From an uncultured Clostridia bacterium (lineage in GTDB: Bacteria; Bacillota; Clostridia; Oscillospirales; Acutalibacteraceae): a stretch of DNA of 64,000 bases. Within the stretch, counting starts at the first letter, position 1; every line of letters begins with the position of its first letter. This document shows, one piece after another, positions 45,308-53,496 of the stretch. The notes under the pieces were generated by a model. That model worked only from the letters and a program-made list of their open reading frames with translations, did not search any database and was not told the DNA's origin. Both the position numbers and the translations under genes were made by a program. The DNA is taken from the NCBI GenBank assembly GCA_947627135.1, contig CANQUV010000007.1, forward strand, positions 21,766-85,765, written 5' to 3'.

Positions 45308-46348
45308 TCAGTTTTGATAAATAAGCAGAGATTCGATTTTTTTGCTGTCAACATTATATCTGGTACCTTCAATCAGACATGTAATATTGGCAAGCTCTGT
45401 TTCGGTTGCAAACATATAAGATATCATAACAGCCGCAGGACTGTTTGAATAATATATATTTTTTACCGCATTTTTATATTTAATCTTTGCAACAAGACTG
45501 CCTGTGTAAAAGTAGCTTGTTTTTTTGATATATGATCCTTGTTTATAAGAACACATCAGAGTAAAAGCAGATTTTGAATCTTCAGCGTTGCATAAAGCAT
45601 CAAGCTGCTGTTTTTTTAACGATCCGAATGGAAGAAGATTCTCCTTTATTTCACCGGGAGTCATATTATAATACTTTTTAAGTCTTATTATTCTTAAAAA
45701 GTTTTGATAATCAAGAATTGTGTTAAATAAAGACAGAAGTTCGTTTTTTTCACTTTTCGGAGAATTTTTTTCAATTCCGCTGTAAAGTCCTTTGAAAATA
45801 AATGTGTAAAGCTCGTTTTCAATTTTGGCAAGGGGAAGTCTGCCCACTTCATCAGGTCTGTACTTTGATAGGATAAAATAATAGGGGGATTTTTCAAGTA
45901 CTCCTAAAATATCGTCATAATCTTTAGCATTAGCAAGTTGTGTAAGGTTTACACTTGAATGTTTTTCAAAATAAGTAGGAATAGTAAAAATAAATTCTTC
46001 TGCCGAGTTTGAGTTAATAAGCGTAAGATAATTCATTAAAAGTCTGACTTCTATTCTTCTTGTAACATAAGTAGAAAAAGTTGCGCCGACACTGGTTTCA
46101 TAACTGCAAAGGGAAGAAAATTCGTAAAAAAGCTTTTGCTGTAAAAGCTTTTCAAGCATACCTCTATGCACATCATTCTCGTTTACTTCTTTAAGAGCGG
46201 TTCCATAGTGTGTATAGCTTTTTAAATAAGACATAACTTCAGCAACAGACTTACACCCCAAAAGAGCCTTATAATCTTTTTCTTTAAGTCTTTTGCCGTA
46301 TTTGGCTCTAGCCTTTGCCATTACCGCATTTGATGTGCTGTTAGCCAT
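45308..46348 (-). CDS. atpC: V-type ATP synthase subunit C
   Basis: 346 residues from the ATG at 46348, with GGGAGGTG upstream. Helical bundle of the V/A-type subunit C (d-type) family that connects the central shaft to the K ring. N-terminal NAVMAKARAKYGKRLKEKDYK and internal KIENELYTFIFKGLY are typical. Length is normal. Confidence 0.9.
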   Translation of the reverse strand: MANSTSNAVMAKARAKYGKRLKEKDYKALLGCKSVAEVMSYLKSYTHYGTALKEVNENDVHRGMLEKLLQQKLFYEFSSLCSYETSVGATFSTYVTRRIEVRLLMNYLTLINSNSAEEFIFTIPTYFEKHSSVNLTQLANAKDYDDILGVLEKSPYYFILSKYRPDEVGRLPLAKIENELYTFIFKGLYSGIEKNSPKSEKNELLSLFNTILDYQNFLRIIRLKKYYNMTPGEIKENLLPFGSLKKQQLDALCNAEDSKSAFTLMCSYKQGSYIKKTSYFYTGSLVAKIKYKNAVKNIYYSNSPAAVMISYMFATETELANITCLIEGTRYNVDSKKIESLLIYQN

Positions 46349-46425
46349 AAAACACACCTCCCGTGTAATTTAGCATTTATAATAAGTTCCATAATTTCCA
46401 TTTTGACAATAAATTAGAGTAATAA

Positions 46426-46734
46426 TTATTTTGTTACTCTATCAAAAAGTTCCTGAACCCATTTATCGCAGTTTAAGTCAAATTGCTCTTTGAGTTTAGC
46501 CATCATTTCTTTATGTTTTTCAGTAGCTTTTGCAAGTTGTTCATCAGCTTTTTGTCTTGCAATTTCATCGTTTTTCTTTGCTCTTACTCTTGCTTTTTCA
46601 ATGTAGTCGTCATAGACTTTTTGCCTTTGAGCTTCAATTTCTTCTTTAATGTTTATTTTTTCCTGTTGTGCCTGTGCTTCAAGTTCTCTTGCCTTTTCGT
46701 CCATTTCCACAACTTTTTTAATCATATCTTCCAC
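46426..46734 (-). CDS. V-type ATP synthase stator subunit G/H
   Basis: 102 residues, almost entirely a charged coiled coil (KKVVEMDEKARELEAQAQQE, later KADEQLAKATEKHKEMMAKL) with no membrane segment. Position at the head of the operon and composition match the small peripheral-stalk subunit that pairs with E. Sequence conservation in this family is low, so the call rests mainly on context. Confidence 0.8.
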   Translation of the reverse strand: MEDMIKKVVEMDEKARELEAQAQQEKINIKEEIEAQRQKVYDDYIEKARVRAKKNDEIARQKADEQLAKATEKHKEMMAKLKEQFDLNCDKWVQELFDRVTK

Positions 46735-46795
46735 AAAAACACCTCCAAATAAGATATAATATGTATGAAAAATATATTAAAATAATATTATCAAA

Positions 46796-48157
46796 TCAGT
46801 TTTTAAGTGCCTGTAAAGGAGAAGGTAATCTTCCGCCTCTTTGAATAAACTCTTTTGGTGAACCCTCTCTTATTGGCATTATGGGTGCACTTCCCAATAA
46901 ACCGCCAAACTCAAGAGTTTCACCTGCTTTCTTGCCAATTGCAGGAATAAGTCTTACGGCGGTTGTCTTTGTATTTACCATACCGATCGCCGCTTCATCA
47001 GCAATAATAGCTGAAATTGTTTCGGGAGTAATATCTCCCGGTACAGCTATCATATCAAGACCAACAGAGCATACAGAGGTCATAGCTTCAAGCTTCGTAA
47101 TATCAAGCGTTCCTTTTTTTGCTGCGGCAATCATACCGGCGTCTTCAGACACAGGAATAAATGCACCGCTTAATCCGCCGACATGTGATGAAGCCATAAC
47201 TCCGCCTTTTTTAACTGCGTCATTTAAAAGAGCAAGAGCGGCAGTGGTGCCGTGACATCCGCAGCTTTCAAGCCCCATTTCTTCAAGTATATATGCAACA
47301 CTGTCTCCCACAGCAGGAGTAGGTGCTAAAGATAAATCCACGATACCAAAAGGTACACAAAGTCTTTTAGATGCTTCTTTTGCAACTAATTGCCCCATTC
47401 TGGTAATTTTAAATGCAGTTTTTTTAATCATTTCCGCAATTTCGGCAATATCCTTGTTTTGTCCGTCTTTTGCAAGTGCGGCTCTTACAACACCAGGACC
47501 TGAAACTCCTACATTTATTACACAGTCAGCCTCGCCGACTCCGTGAAAAGCACCAGCCATAAAAGGGTTATCCTCGGGAGCGTTGCAAAAAACAACAAGC
47601 TTTGCAGCTCCTATACAATCTTTGTCAGCAGTTTTGAGAGCCGTATCCTTAACTATTTTACCCATCATTTTAACAGCATCCATATTTATGCCTGCTTTGG
47701 TAGAGCCTATATTTACTGATGAGCAAACCTTTTCAGTAACACTGAGTGCTTCAGGTATGCTTTCAATCAAAGCATAATCTCCTGCGGCAAAGCCTTTTTG
47801 AACCAGGGCAGAATAACCGCCAATAAAATTAACACCTAATGTGTTTGCAGCCTTGTCAAGAGCTTTGGCAAATTTAACAATATTTTTGCTTTGACAGGGT
47901 GCTGCTACCATACCGATAGGTGTAACGGAAATTCTTTTGTTTATAATAGGAATACCATATTCCTTTTCAATATCTTCGCCGGTTTTAACTAAATCTTTTG
48001 CATATCTGCAAATTTTATCGTAAACTTTATTTGCAGACTTATCAATATCCTGGTCAAGACAATCCAGCAGTGAAATTCCCATAGTAACTGTACGCACATC
48101 AAGGTTTTCATTGTCAATCATATTGATAGTTTCAAGAATGTCTTTTGTTTCTAACAT
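46796..48157 (-). CDS. PFL/UPF0210 family protein (DUF711)
   Basis: 453 residues, standard for the family. Recognisable blocks are [78 protein letters not shown] and [10 protein letters not shown]. The fold is related to pyruvate formate-lyase-like proteins, but no activity is established. The gene immediately upstream encodes an ACT-domain protein; this pair is conserved in Firmicutes, suggesting amino-acid-linked control. Confidence 0.93.
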   Translation of the reverse strand: MLETKDILETINMIDNENLDVRTVTMGISLLDCLDQDIDKSANKVYDKICRYAKDLVKTGEDIEKEYGIPIINKRISVTPIGMVAAPCQSKNIVKFAKALDKAANTLGVNFIGGYSALVQKGFAAGDYALIESIPEALSVTEKVCSSVNIGSTKAGINMDAVKMMGKIVKDTALKTADKDCIGAAKLVVFCNAPEDNPFMAGAFHGVGEADCVINVGVSGPGVVRAALAKDGQNKDIAEIAEMIKKTAFKITRMGQLVAKEASKRLCVPFGIVDLSLAPTPAVGDSVAYILEEMGLESCGCHGTTAALALLNDAVKKGGVMASSHVGGLSGAFIPVSEDAGMIAAAKKGTLDITKLEAMTSVCSVGLDMIAVPGDITPETISAIIADEAAIGMVNTKTTAVRLIPAIGKKAGETLEFGGLLGSAPIMPIREGSPKEFIQRGGRLPSPLQALKN

Positions 48158-48196
48158 TAATCAAAATCCTTTCAATTCACAATAATTTAACAATAA

Positions 48197-48466
48197 TCAG
48201 ATTTTATGCATACTGTTAAAAATATCCTCATGCATAATATGAATTTTAGTATTGGTATTTTCTCCCACCTTGTTAAGGTTGCTTTTAAGTTGGTCAAAGC
48301 TTACATTGGATTTTTCAATCTCTACAAGCATAATCATGGCAAACATATTTTGAAGTACGCTTTGTGTAACTTCGACAACGTTTACCCCAACTTCAGCACA
48401 GGCACCGGAAACCTTTGCAAGAATACCCACACTGTCCTTACCAATAACCGTAATAACTGCTTTCAT
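48197..48466 (-). CDS. ACT domain protein (UPF0237 type)
   Basis: 89 residues from the ATG at 48466, with GCAGGAGG upstream. A single ACT domain: KAVITVIGKDSVGILAKVS, VVEVTQSVLQNMFAMIMLVE. ACT domains bind amino acids or similar small ligands and regulate partner proteins. It lies 39 bases before the PFL gene and is probably co-transcribed with it. Confidence 0.92.
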   Translation of the reverse strand: MKAVITVIGKDSVGILAKVSGACAEVGVNVVEVTQSVLQNMFAMIMLVEIEKSNVSFDQLKSNLNKVGENTNTKIHIMHEDIFNSMHKI

Positions 48467-48642
48467 AAATCCTCCTGCAATATTCATTATAATGTAAAAA
48501 TACTTATAAACATTATAATTCAATTGTTTATCAAAGTAAAGTAAAATCTTAAATAAATGAATAGAAATTTAAATTAATATACGTAAATATAATGTGGTAA
48601 AAAGCAGTTGTATTTAAGAAGTTGTTATAAAATTTAAAAAAT

Positions 48643-48678
48643 AAAAAATGCAGAGATGCTGTGTTAGAGCCTCTCTGC
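48643..48678 (-). terminator. Terminator of galU
   Basis: Minus-strand GCAGAGA/TCTCTGC stem with a 15-base loop, followed by ATTTTTTATTTTTT. Confidence 0.75.
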
Positions 48679-48697
48679 TGCAAATATTATACACCTG

Positions 48698-49570
48698 TTA
48701 AATTGATTTTGCAAGTTCTTTTATATAATCTTTCAAATTTTCTTTTGTTTCAGGGTGTTTAAGTCCAATTTCTATACATGCCTGAAGTATGCCGAACTTG
48801 TTTCCCATATCATATCTTTTTCCCTCAAATTCAACTGCTGTCATACCTTTTGTAACAGCAATTTCACGCATAGCGTCGGTAAGTTGTATTTCACCGCCAA
48901 TGCCAGGCTTTGTGCGCTCCAATATTTCAAAAATTTCAGCCGGAAGAATACATCTGTCAAGTATAGAATAAAGTGATAAAACTTCTTCTTTGGTTTGAGG
49001 CTTTTCAATCATATCTGTGCATTTAAAAATATTGTCGTGCAAATTTTCAACTTTGAGAGAACCGTATTTGTGAATTTCACTTTCAGCAACTTTTTTTACC
49101 CCTAAAACACCCTCGCCGAATTCACCGTAAGCATCTATAAGCTGTTTTATAGCAGGTGTTTTGCTGTAAATAATACCGTCACCGTACATAACTGCAAACG
49201 GTTCGTTGCCAACAAAGGATTTAGCCCTTAATACTGCATGTCCCAAACCTTTCATTTCCTTTTGCCTTATGAAGGTGATGTTAGCCATATCAGCTATATT
49301 TTTTATAATTTCAAGAGAATCATCTTTATTGCCTTTTTTCAGTATCTCTTCAAGCTCGGGAGAACGGTCAAAATGATCCTCCATAATGCCTTTTCCTCTG
49401 TTTGTGATAATAAGGATATCAGTAATTCCGGCGTTAACGGCTTCTTCTACAATATATTGAATCGTAGGCTTGTCAACAACAGGGAACATCTCTTTAGGCA
49501 TAGCCTTTGTAGCGGGAAGAACTCTTGTTCCGAATCCTGCTGCGGGAATAACTGCTTTAGTTATTTTCAT
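48698..49570 (-). CDS. galU: UTP-glucose-1-phosphate uridylyltransferase
   Basis: 290 residues. N-terminal nucleotide-binding AVIPAAGFGTRVLPATKAMPKEM when read in blocks, then VDKPTIQYIVEEAV, IRQKEMKGLGHAV, VMYGDGIIY and GGEIQLTDAM. It makes UDP-glucose, donor for glycolipid anchors, teichoic acid decoration and exopolysaccharide, and fits with the envelope genes at 3348-12193. AGGAGGAAA precedes the ATG. It lies 38 bases after the RING-type gene and may share its promoter. Confidence 0.96.
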   Translation of the reverse strand: MKITKAVIPAAGFGTRVLPATKAMPKEMFPVVDKPTIQYIVEEAVNAGITDILIITNRGKGIMEDHFDRSPELEEILKKGNKDDSLEIIKNIADMANITFIRQKEMKGLGHAVLRAKSFVGNEPFAVMYGDGIIYSKTPAIKQLIDAYGEFGEGVLGVKKVAESEIHKYGSLKVENLHDNIFKCTDMIEKPQTKEEVLSLYSILDRCILPAEIFEILERTKPGIGGEIQLTDAMREIAVTKGMTAVEFEGKRYDMGNKFGILQACIEIGLKHPETKENLKDYIKELAKSI

Positions 49571-49608
49571 TTATTTTCCTCCTGTCTGAGTTTTAAACTT
49601 AAGCAACC

Positions 49609-50622
49609 TTAAACAAAGAATAAGGGTATATAATTGATCAGCATATAACATATAAAAACTGCAACGGCAATTTTTACATTTAAACCGCCTTGCTGCTGAA
49701 TTTTTTTGTTTATTTCATGTTCGTTACCATTTGTTTCAGATTTAATTTTTTTGATTTTTCTTATACAATCTTTAAAGTATGATTTGTTAGCAATACAACC
49801 GGCAATAATCATAAAAGGAAATTTTAATACAGATAATACTAAAGGTAAATAAAAAATTATTTGCTTATCATAAGAGAGCATAGATATATTGTAAATAATT
49901 TCTCTTGAAGCATCAAAAATACTGTTGGTTTCTACATTTTTTAATGCATTTTCAAAAATTTCGTACCATCCGAAAGAAGGAAGTGTTTCAATTAAAAGAG
50001 AAGCTAAAATTAGACCGCCTACAATAATTGTGAAAATAGTTCCAATTTTATACATTTTGCGATATAACATATATCCGCCCGAAAATAAAAATGCTGAAAA
50101 ATTAAATTTAGATTTGTTGTTATCACGAATGTTAGTAAAAATTCTTAGGAAATAGGGCGTATTAGTTTGAATATATTTTGCCGCTTCACCGGCGGTAACT
50201 CCATCATCAATTTCCTCTTTAGGATTAATTCCGGCCATAGGATCAAAGTTAACAGGCATTCCGAAAGGAGGCATACCCGTTTGGTTTTGACCGGCAGAAC
50301 TTGTCTGCTGAAAATTAAGAGGAGCACCGCATTTGCTACAATAAAATGAAGTACTCGGGTTGTCGGTTCCGCATTTTTGGCATTTAATCGATTGTTTGTC
50401 ATTAGTATCGGTACCTTTGGCAGACTGATTTTCCGATTGTTTTTCCTTAATATATTCATTATAATCAAAGTTATCGTTGTGTTTGCTTTCAAAATAACAA
50501 TGACCTGTATCTTCGTAGCACTCTCTGTGATGAGGAGCACCGCAAACAGGACAAACAACAATATCGTCATCACTTTCAAGTGGCGTATTGCAAGCCGGGC
50601 ACTTTAAACCGTTGTATTCCAT
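49609..50622 (-). CDS. RING-finger/zinc-ribbon membrane protein
   Basis: 337 residues. The N-terminal ~50 residues form a prokaryotic RING-like finger: CPACNTPLESDD, VVCPVCGAPHHRECYEDTGHC. A zinc ribbon follows at ~79-100 (CQKCGTDNPSTSFYCSKCG), then a Gln/Pro/Met-rich linker. The C-terminal ~180 residues have three or four membrane segments and a DUF2628-like part (FNFSAFLFSGGYMLYRKMYKIG). The metal-binding head should be cytoplasmic. Function unknown. Ubiquitin ligation is not implied, since RING-like fingers occur in bacteria without that system. A good RBS precedes the ATG. Confidence 0.8.
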   Translation of the reverse strand: MEYNGLKCPACNTPLESDDDIVVCPVCGAPHHRECYEDTGHCYFESKHNDNFDYNEYIKEKQSENQSAKGTDTNDKQSIKCQKCGTDNPSTSFYCSKCGAPLNFQQTSSAGQNQTGMPPFGMPVNFDPMAGINPKEEIDDGVTAGEAAKYIQTNTPYFLRIFTNIRDNNKSKFNFSAFLFSGGYMLYRKMYKIGTIFTIIVGGLILASLLIETLPSFGWYEIFENALKNVETNSIFDASREIIYNISMLSYDKQIIFYLPLVLSVLKFPFMIIAGCIANKSYFKDCIRKIKKIKSETNGNEHEINKKIQQQGGLNVKIAVAVFICYMLINYIPLFFV

Positions 50623-50653
50623 ATAATACTCCTTTTAGTTAATTATTTTTACC

Positions 50654-50682
50654 ATTATAACAAAATACTGCAAAAAAAGCAA
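50654..50682 (-). promoter_or_regulatory. Probable promoter of the RING-galU transcript
   Basis: Minus-strand TTGCTT (50677-50682), 17-base spacer, TATAAT (50654-50659). Confidence 0.6.
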
Positions 50683-50793
50683 TCTAAATTAATTACATAT
50701 TTAATTATATGACAAAAAATAGTATTTACACTTATCAGTGTTTTGCATAATTTTATAAGATTTATTTTGTTGTACACTCAGACTAGAAAACAG

Positions 50794-50822
50794 TTTACAT
50801 TTTTTTACTGATTTGTTATAAT
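50794..50822 (+). promoter_or_regulatory. SigA promoter of prfB
   Basis: TTTACA (50794-50799), 17-base spacer, TATAAT (50817-50822) with an extended TG. Confidence 0.78.
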
Positions 50823-50866
50823 AAATTTTGATTTAAAAATTTACAATTATAAATAGGAGAAAAACT

Positions 50867-51988
50867 ATGGTTCAGTTTGAGGAATTACTTTTAAGACTTC
50901 AATCATTAAAACCAGATATCGACGATCTGGCGGATGCTTTAGGTTTAAGAGGAATGATGTCAGAGATAGAACAGCTTGAGTTAAAAGCAACAGAACCCGG
51001 ATTTTGGGATGATGTGGAAAACTCACAAAAGATACTGCAAAAAACAGGCTCCCTAAAAGAAAAGGTTGAGTCATATAATAAATTAGTTGAATCTTATGAA
51101 GATACGCAGGCACTAATTGAGCTTGCAAATGAGGAAGAAGATTTATCTCTTTTAGAAGAGGCAGAAACAGAAGTTGAGAATGTAGAGGCTGATCTTGCAA
51201 AGCAAAGGCTTCAGACTTTGCTTACGGGAGAATACGACAAAAACAATGCAATTCTAACATTTCATGCAGGATCCGGCGGAACAGAAGCACAAGATTGGGC
51301 GGAAATGCTTTATAGAATGTACACAAGGTGGGCAACATCGCATAACTTTAAAGTTAAAGAAATAGATTATCTTGACGGCGATGAAGCAGGGCTTAAATCA
51401 GCGGTGCTTTTGATTGAGGGTGAAAATGCTTACGGATACTTAAAAAGTGAAGCAGGAGTACACCGACTTGTAAGAGTATCACCCTTTGACAGTGCAGGAA
51501 GACGTCATACAAGTTTTTCCTCGCTGGAAGTAATGCCCGAGATAGATGATAATATAAAAATCGATATAAACCCTGACGATATAAAAATGGATGTTTATAG
51601 AGCAAGCGGCGCAGGCGGACAAAAGGTAAATAAAACCTCATCTGCTGTACGACTTACACATATCCCCACAGGCATCGTAGTAGCAAGTCAGGTAGAAAGA
51701 AGCCAGTATCAGAACCGTGATGTTGCCATGAAAATGCTTATGTCAAAGCTTATGGAAATTAAAGAGAGAGAGCATTTAGAGAAAATAGAAGACATTAAAG
51801 GTGTTCAAAAAGAAATTACATGGGGCAGTCAGATAAGAAGTTATGTATTTATGCCATATACACTTGTAAAGGATCATAGAACAAACTTTGAATCTGGAAA
51901 TATAAATGCAGTAATGGACGGAGACCTTGACGGTTTTATCAATGCATATTTAAAGGCGTTAAGTCAGGGAGCCATTGAAAACAACTAA
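50867..51988 (+). CDS. prfB: Peptide chain release factor 2
   Basis: 373 residues in one uninterrupted frame. The SPF motif (VRVSPFDSAGRRHTSF) marks RF2, recognising UGA and UAA; GGQ is in YRASGAGGQKVNKT. The usual programmed +1 frameshift near codon 25 (CTTTGA-type slip at an in-frame UGA) is absent: the equivalent region reads LADALGLRGMM without a stop. Such autoregulation is therefore missing here. AGGAGAAAA precedes the ATG. apgM starts 34 bases later. Confidence 0.96.
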   Translation: MVQFEELLLRLQSLKPDIDDLADALGLRGMMSEIEQLELKATEPGFWDDVENSQKILQKTGSLKEKVESYNKLVESYEDTQALIELANEEEDLSLLEEAETEVENVEADLAKQRLQTLLTGEYDKNNAILTFHAGSGGTEAQDWAEMLYRMYTRWATSHNFKVKEIDYLDGDEAGLKSAVLLIEGENAYGYLKSEAGVHRLVRVSPFDSAGRRHTSFSSLEVMPEIDDNIKIDINPDDIKMDVYRASGAGGQKVNKTSSAVRLTHIPTGIVVASQVERSQYQNRDVAMKMLMSKLMEIKEREHLEKIEDIKGVQKEITWGSQIRSYVFMPYTLVKDHRTNFESGNINAVMDGDLDGFINAYLKALSQGAIENN

Positions 51989-52022
51989 AACAATAAAAAT
52001 ATAATGATAAGGACTTGATAAA

Positions 52023-53234
52023 ATGAAATATTTTGTTATGTTATGTGATGGCATGGCTGATGAACCGTCAGAAAAACTAGGCGGGAAAACACCCATGATG
52101 CTTGCAAATAAGCCGAATATGGATAATCTGGCATCTAAGTCAGAGGTAGGTATTGTAAAAACAGTTGCAGAGGGATTAAAGCCCGGAAGTGATGTAGCTA
52201 ACCTTTCCGTATTAGGTTATGAGCCTGCAAAGTATTACAGCGGACGTTCACCGTTAGAAGCTGCAAGTATCGGAATTGATTTAAAGGATACTGATGTTAC
52301 CTTAAGATGTAATCTTGTAACATTATCAGATGAAGAAAACTATGAAGATAAAAAAATGGTTGACTATTGCGGAGGCGATATTTCAACAGAAGAAGCAAGA
52401 GAGCTTATAAACTATGTACAGGAAAAGCTGGGTAACGATACATTTCATTTTTATCCGGGTGTATCGTATAGACATTGTCTTGTATGGGATAAAGGAAATC
52501 CTCATCCGGGAACATTAACTCCGCCGCATGATATTCCGGGCAGAGTTATAAAGGAGTATATTCCTAAAGGAGACTATACATCAGAACTTTATGACTTAAT
52601 GAAAAAAAGCTATGATTTGTTAAAAGACCACCCGGTAAACCAAAGAAGAATTGCTCAAGGTAAACGTCCAGCAAATTCATGTTGGTTCTGGGGAGAGGGA
52701 ACAAAGCCTCTTCTTGACAGTTTTGAGGGCAAATTCGGCAAAAAGGGAAGTATGATTTCAGCAGTCGATTTGTTAAAAGGAATTGCGATTTGCGCAAAAA
52801 TGAAAAGCATAGACGTAGAAAATACAACAGGATATATTGATACAAACTTTGAAGGTAAATGTAAAGCAGCAATAGAAGAATTTAAATCAGGGCAGGACCT
52901 CGTATATGTTCATGTTGAAGCTCCCGATGAATGCGGCCACAGAGGTGAGGCAGAAAATAAAATAAAAGCAATTGAATTTATTGATAAAATTATTTTAGGA
53001 CCGATAGTTGAGTTTTTAAGATCTTATGATGATTTTGCAGTTCTTGTATGTCCTGACCATCCAACACCGTTGAATATACAAACTCATACGTCAACTCCCG
53101 TACCGTATTTAATTTATAACAGTAAAGAAGAACTCAACAGTAAAGTAGAAAACTTTAATGAAGATACAGCAAAAGCAACAGGCAACTACATTGAAAAGGG
53201 ATTTACAATGATGAACTATTTCCTTTCAAAATAA
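52023..53234 (+). CDS. apgM: Cofactor-independent phosphoglycerate mutase, ApgM type
   Basis: 403 residues, matching the archaeal-type enzyme rather than the ~510-residue GpmI. Alkaline-phosphatase superfamily motifs are MLCDGMADEP (metal Asp), GSDVANLSVLGYEP (catalytic Ser at SDVANL), YSGRSPLEAAS, HVEAPDECGHRGE (metal His) and LVCPDHPTP. It interconverts 3- and 2-phosphoglycerate in glycolysis. The ribosome site is modest (ATAAGGA). It may be co-transcribed with prfB and ends in a strong terminator. Confidence 0.93.
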   Translation: MKYFVMLCDGMADEPSEKLGGKTPMMLANKPNMDNLASKSEVGIVKTVAEGLKPGSDVANLSVLGYEPAKYYSGRSPLEAASIGIDLKDTDVTLRCNLVTLSDEENYEDKKMVDYCGGDISTEEARELINYVQEKLGNDTFHFYPGVSYRHCLVWDKGNPHPGTLTPPHDIPGRVIKEYIPKGDYTSELYDLMKKSYDLLKDHPVNQRRIAQGKRPANSCWFWGEGTKPLLDSFEGKFGKKGSMISAVDLLKGIAICAKMKSIDVENTTGYIDTNFEGKCKAAIEEFKSGQDLVYVHVEAPDECGHRGEAENKIKAIEFIDKIILGPIVEFLRSYDDFAVLVCPDHPTPLNIQTHTSTPVPYLIYNSKEELNSKVENFNEDTAKATGNYIEKGFTMMNYFLSK

Positions 53235-53243
53235 AAAAATACC

Positions 53244-53288
53244 AGCAACCGTTTTATGTTAAATTAACAATTAAAACGGTTGCTTTTT
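53244..53288 (+). terminator. Terminator after apgM
   Basis: AGCAACCGTTTTA pairs with TAAAACGGTTGCT, followed by TTTTAGTTTTT. Confidence 0.88.
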
Positions 53289-53304
53289 AGTTTTTAGAAA
53301 CTGT

Positions 53305-53382
53305 CGGAAAACAACAACGCATAAAAAGTAGCTTTTATACTGTGATGTCTGTTTGGATATATGCTCCTACCGGCTTCTTTTA
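53305..53382 (+). repeat. Diverged single copy of the 93-bp repeat family
   Basis: Alignment by eye to the unit at 17769: GGAAAACAACAACGCATAAA matches GAAAATAATCGGGCATAAA, followed by shared AAAAAG, a TTTATA/TCATATA stretch, GATGTCTG against GCTGTCTG, then a CCTACCGGCTTCTTTT end against CCCACCGGCTTTTTGT. Intergenic between apgM and the GLUG/dockerin gene, just before that gene's promoter. Confidence 0.6.
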
Positions 53383-53429
53383 ATGAATAATTTGGATGGT
53401 GAAATTTTATGTATTTTAAAGATGAATAA

Positions 53430-53458
53430 TTGATTTTTAGTAAGTTATGTGATAAAAT
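53430..53458 (+). promoter_or_regulatory. Promoter of the GLUG/dockerin gene
   Basis: TTGATT (53430-53435), 17-base spacer, TAAAAT (53453-53458) with an extended TG. Confidence 0.6.
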
Positions 53459-53496
53459 TACTTTAAAACTTAAAAATTGCTTAGGGAGGAAAAAAT

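Noticed and set aside
49609..50622. Ubiquitin-like ligase system
   Set aside because: The RING-like finger alone does not imply one; no E1, E2 or ubiquitin-like gene is nearby.
50867..50960. Programmed frameshift in prfB
   Set aside because: I looked for a CTTTGA slip site and in-frame UGA near codon 25; neither is present and the frame is continuous.
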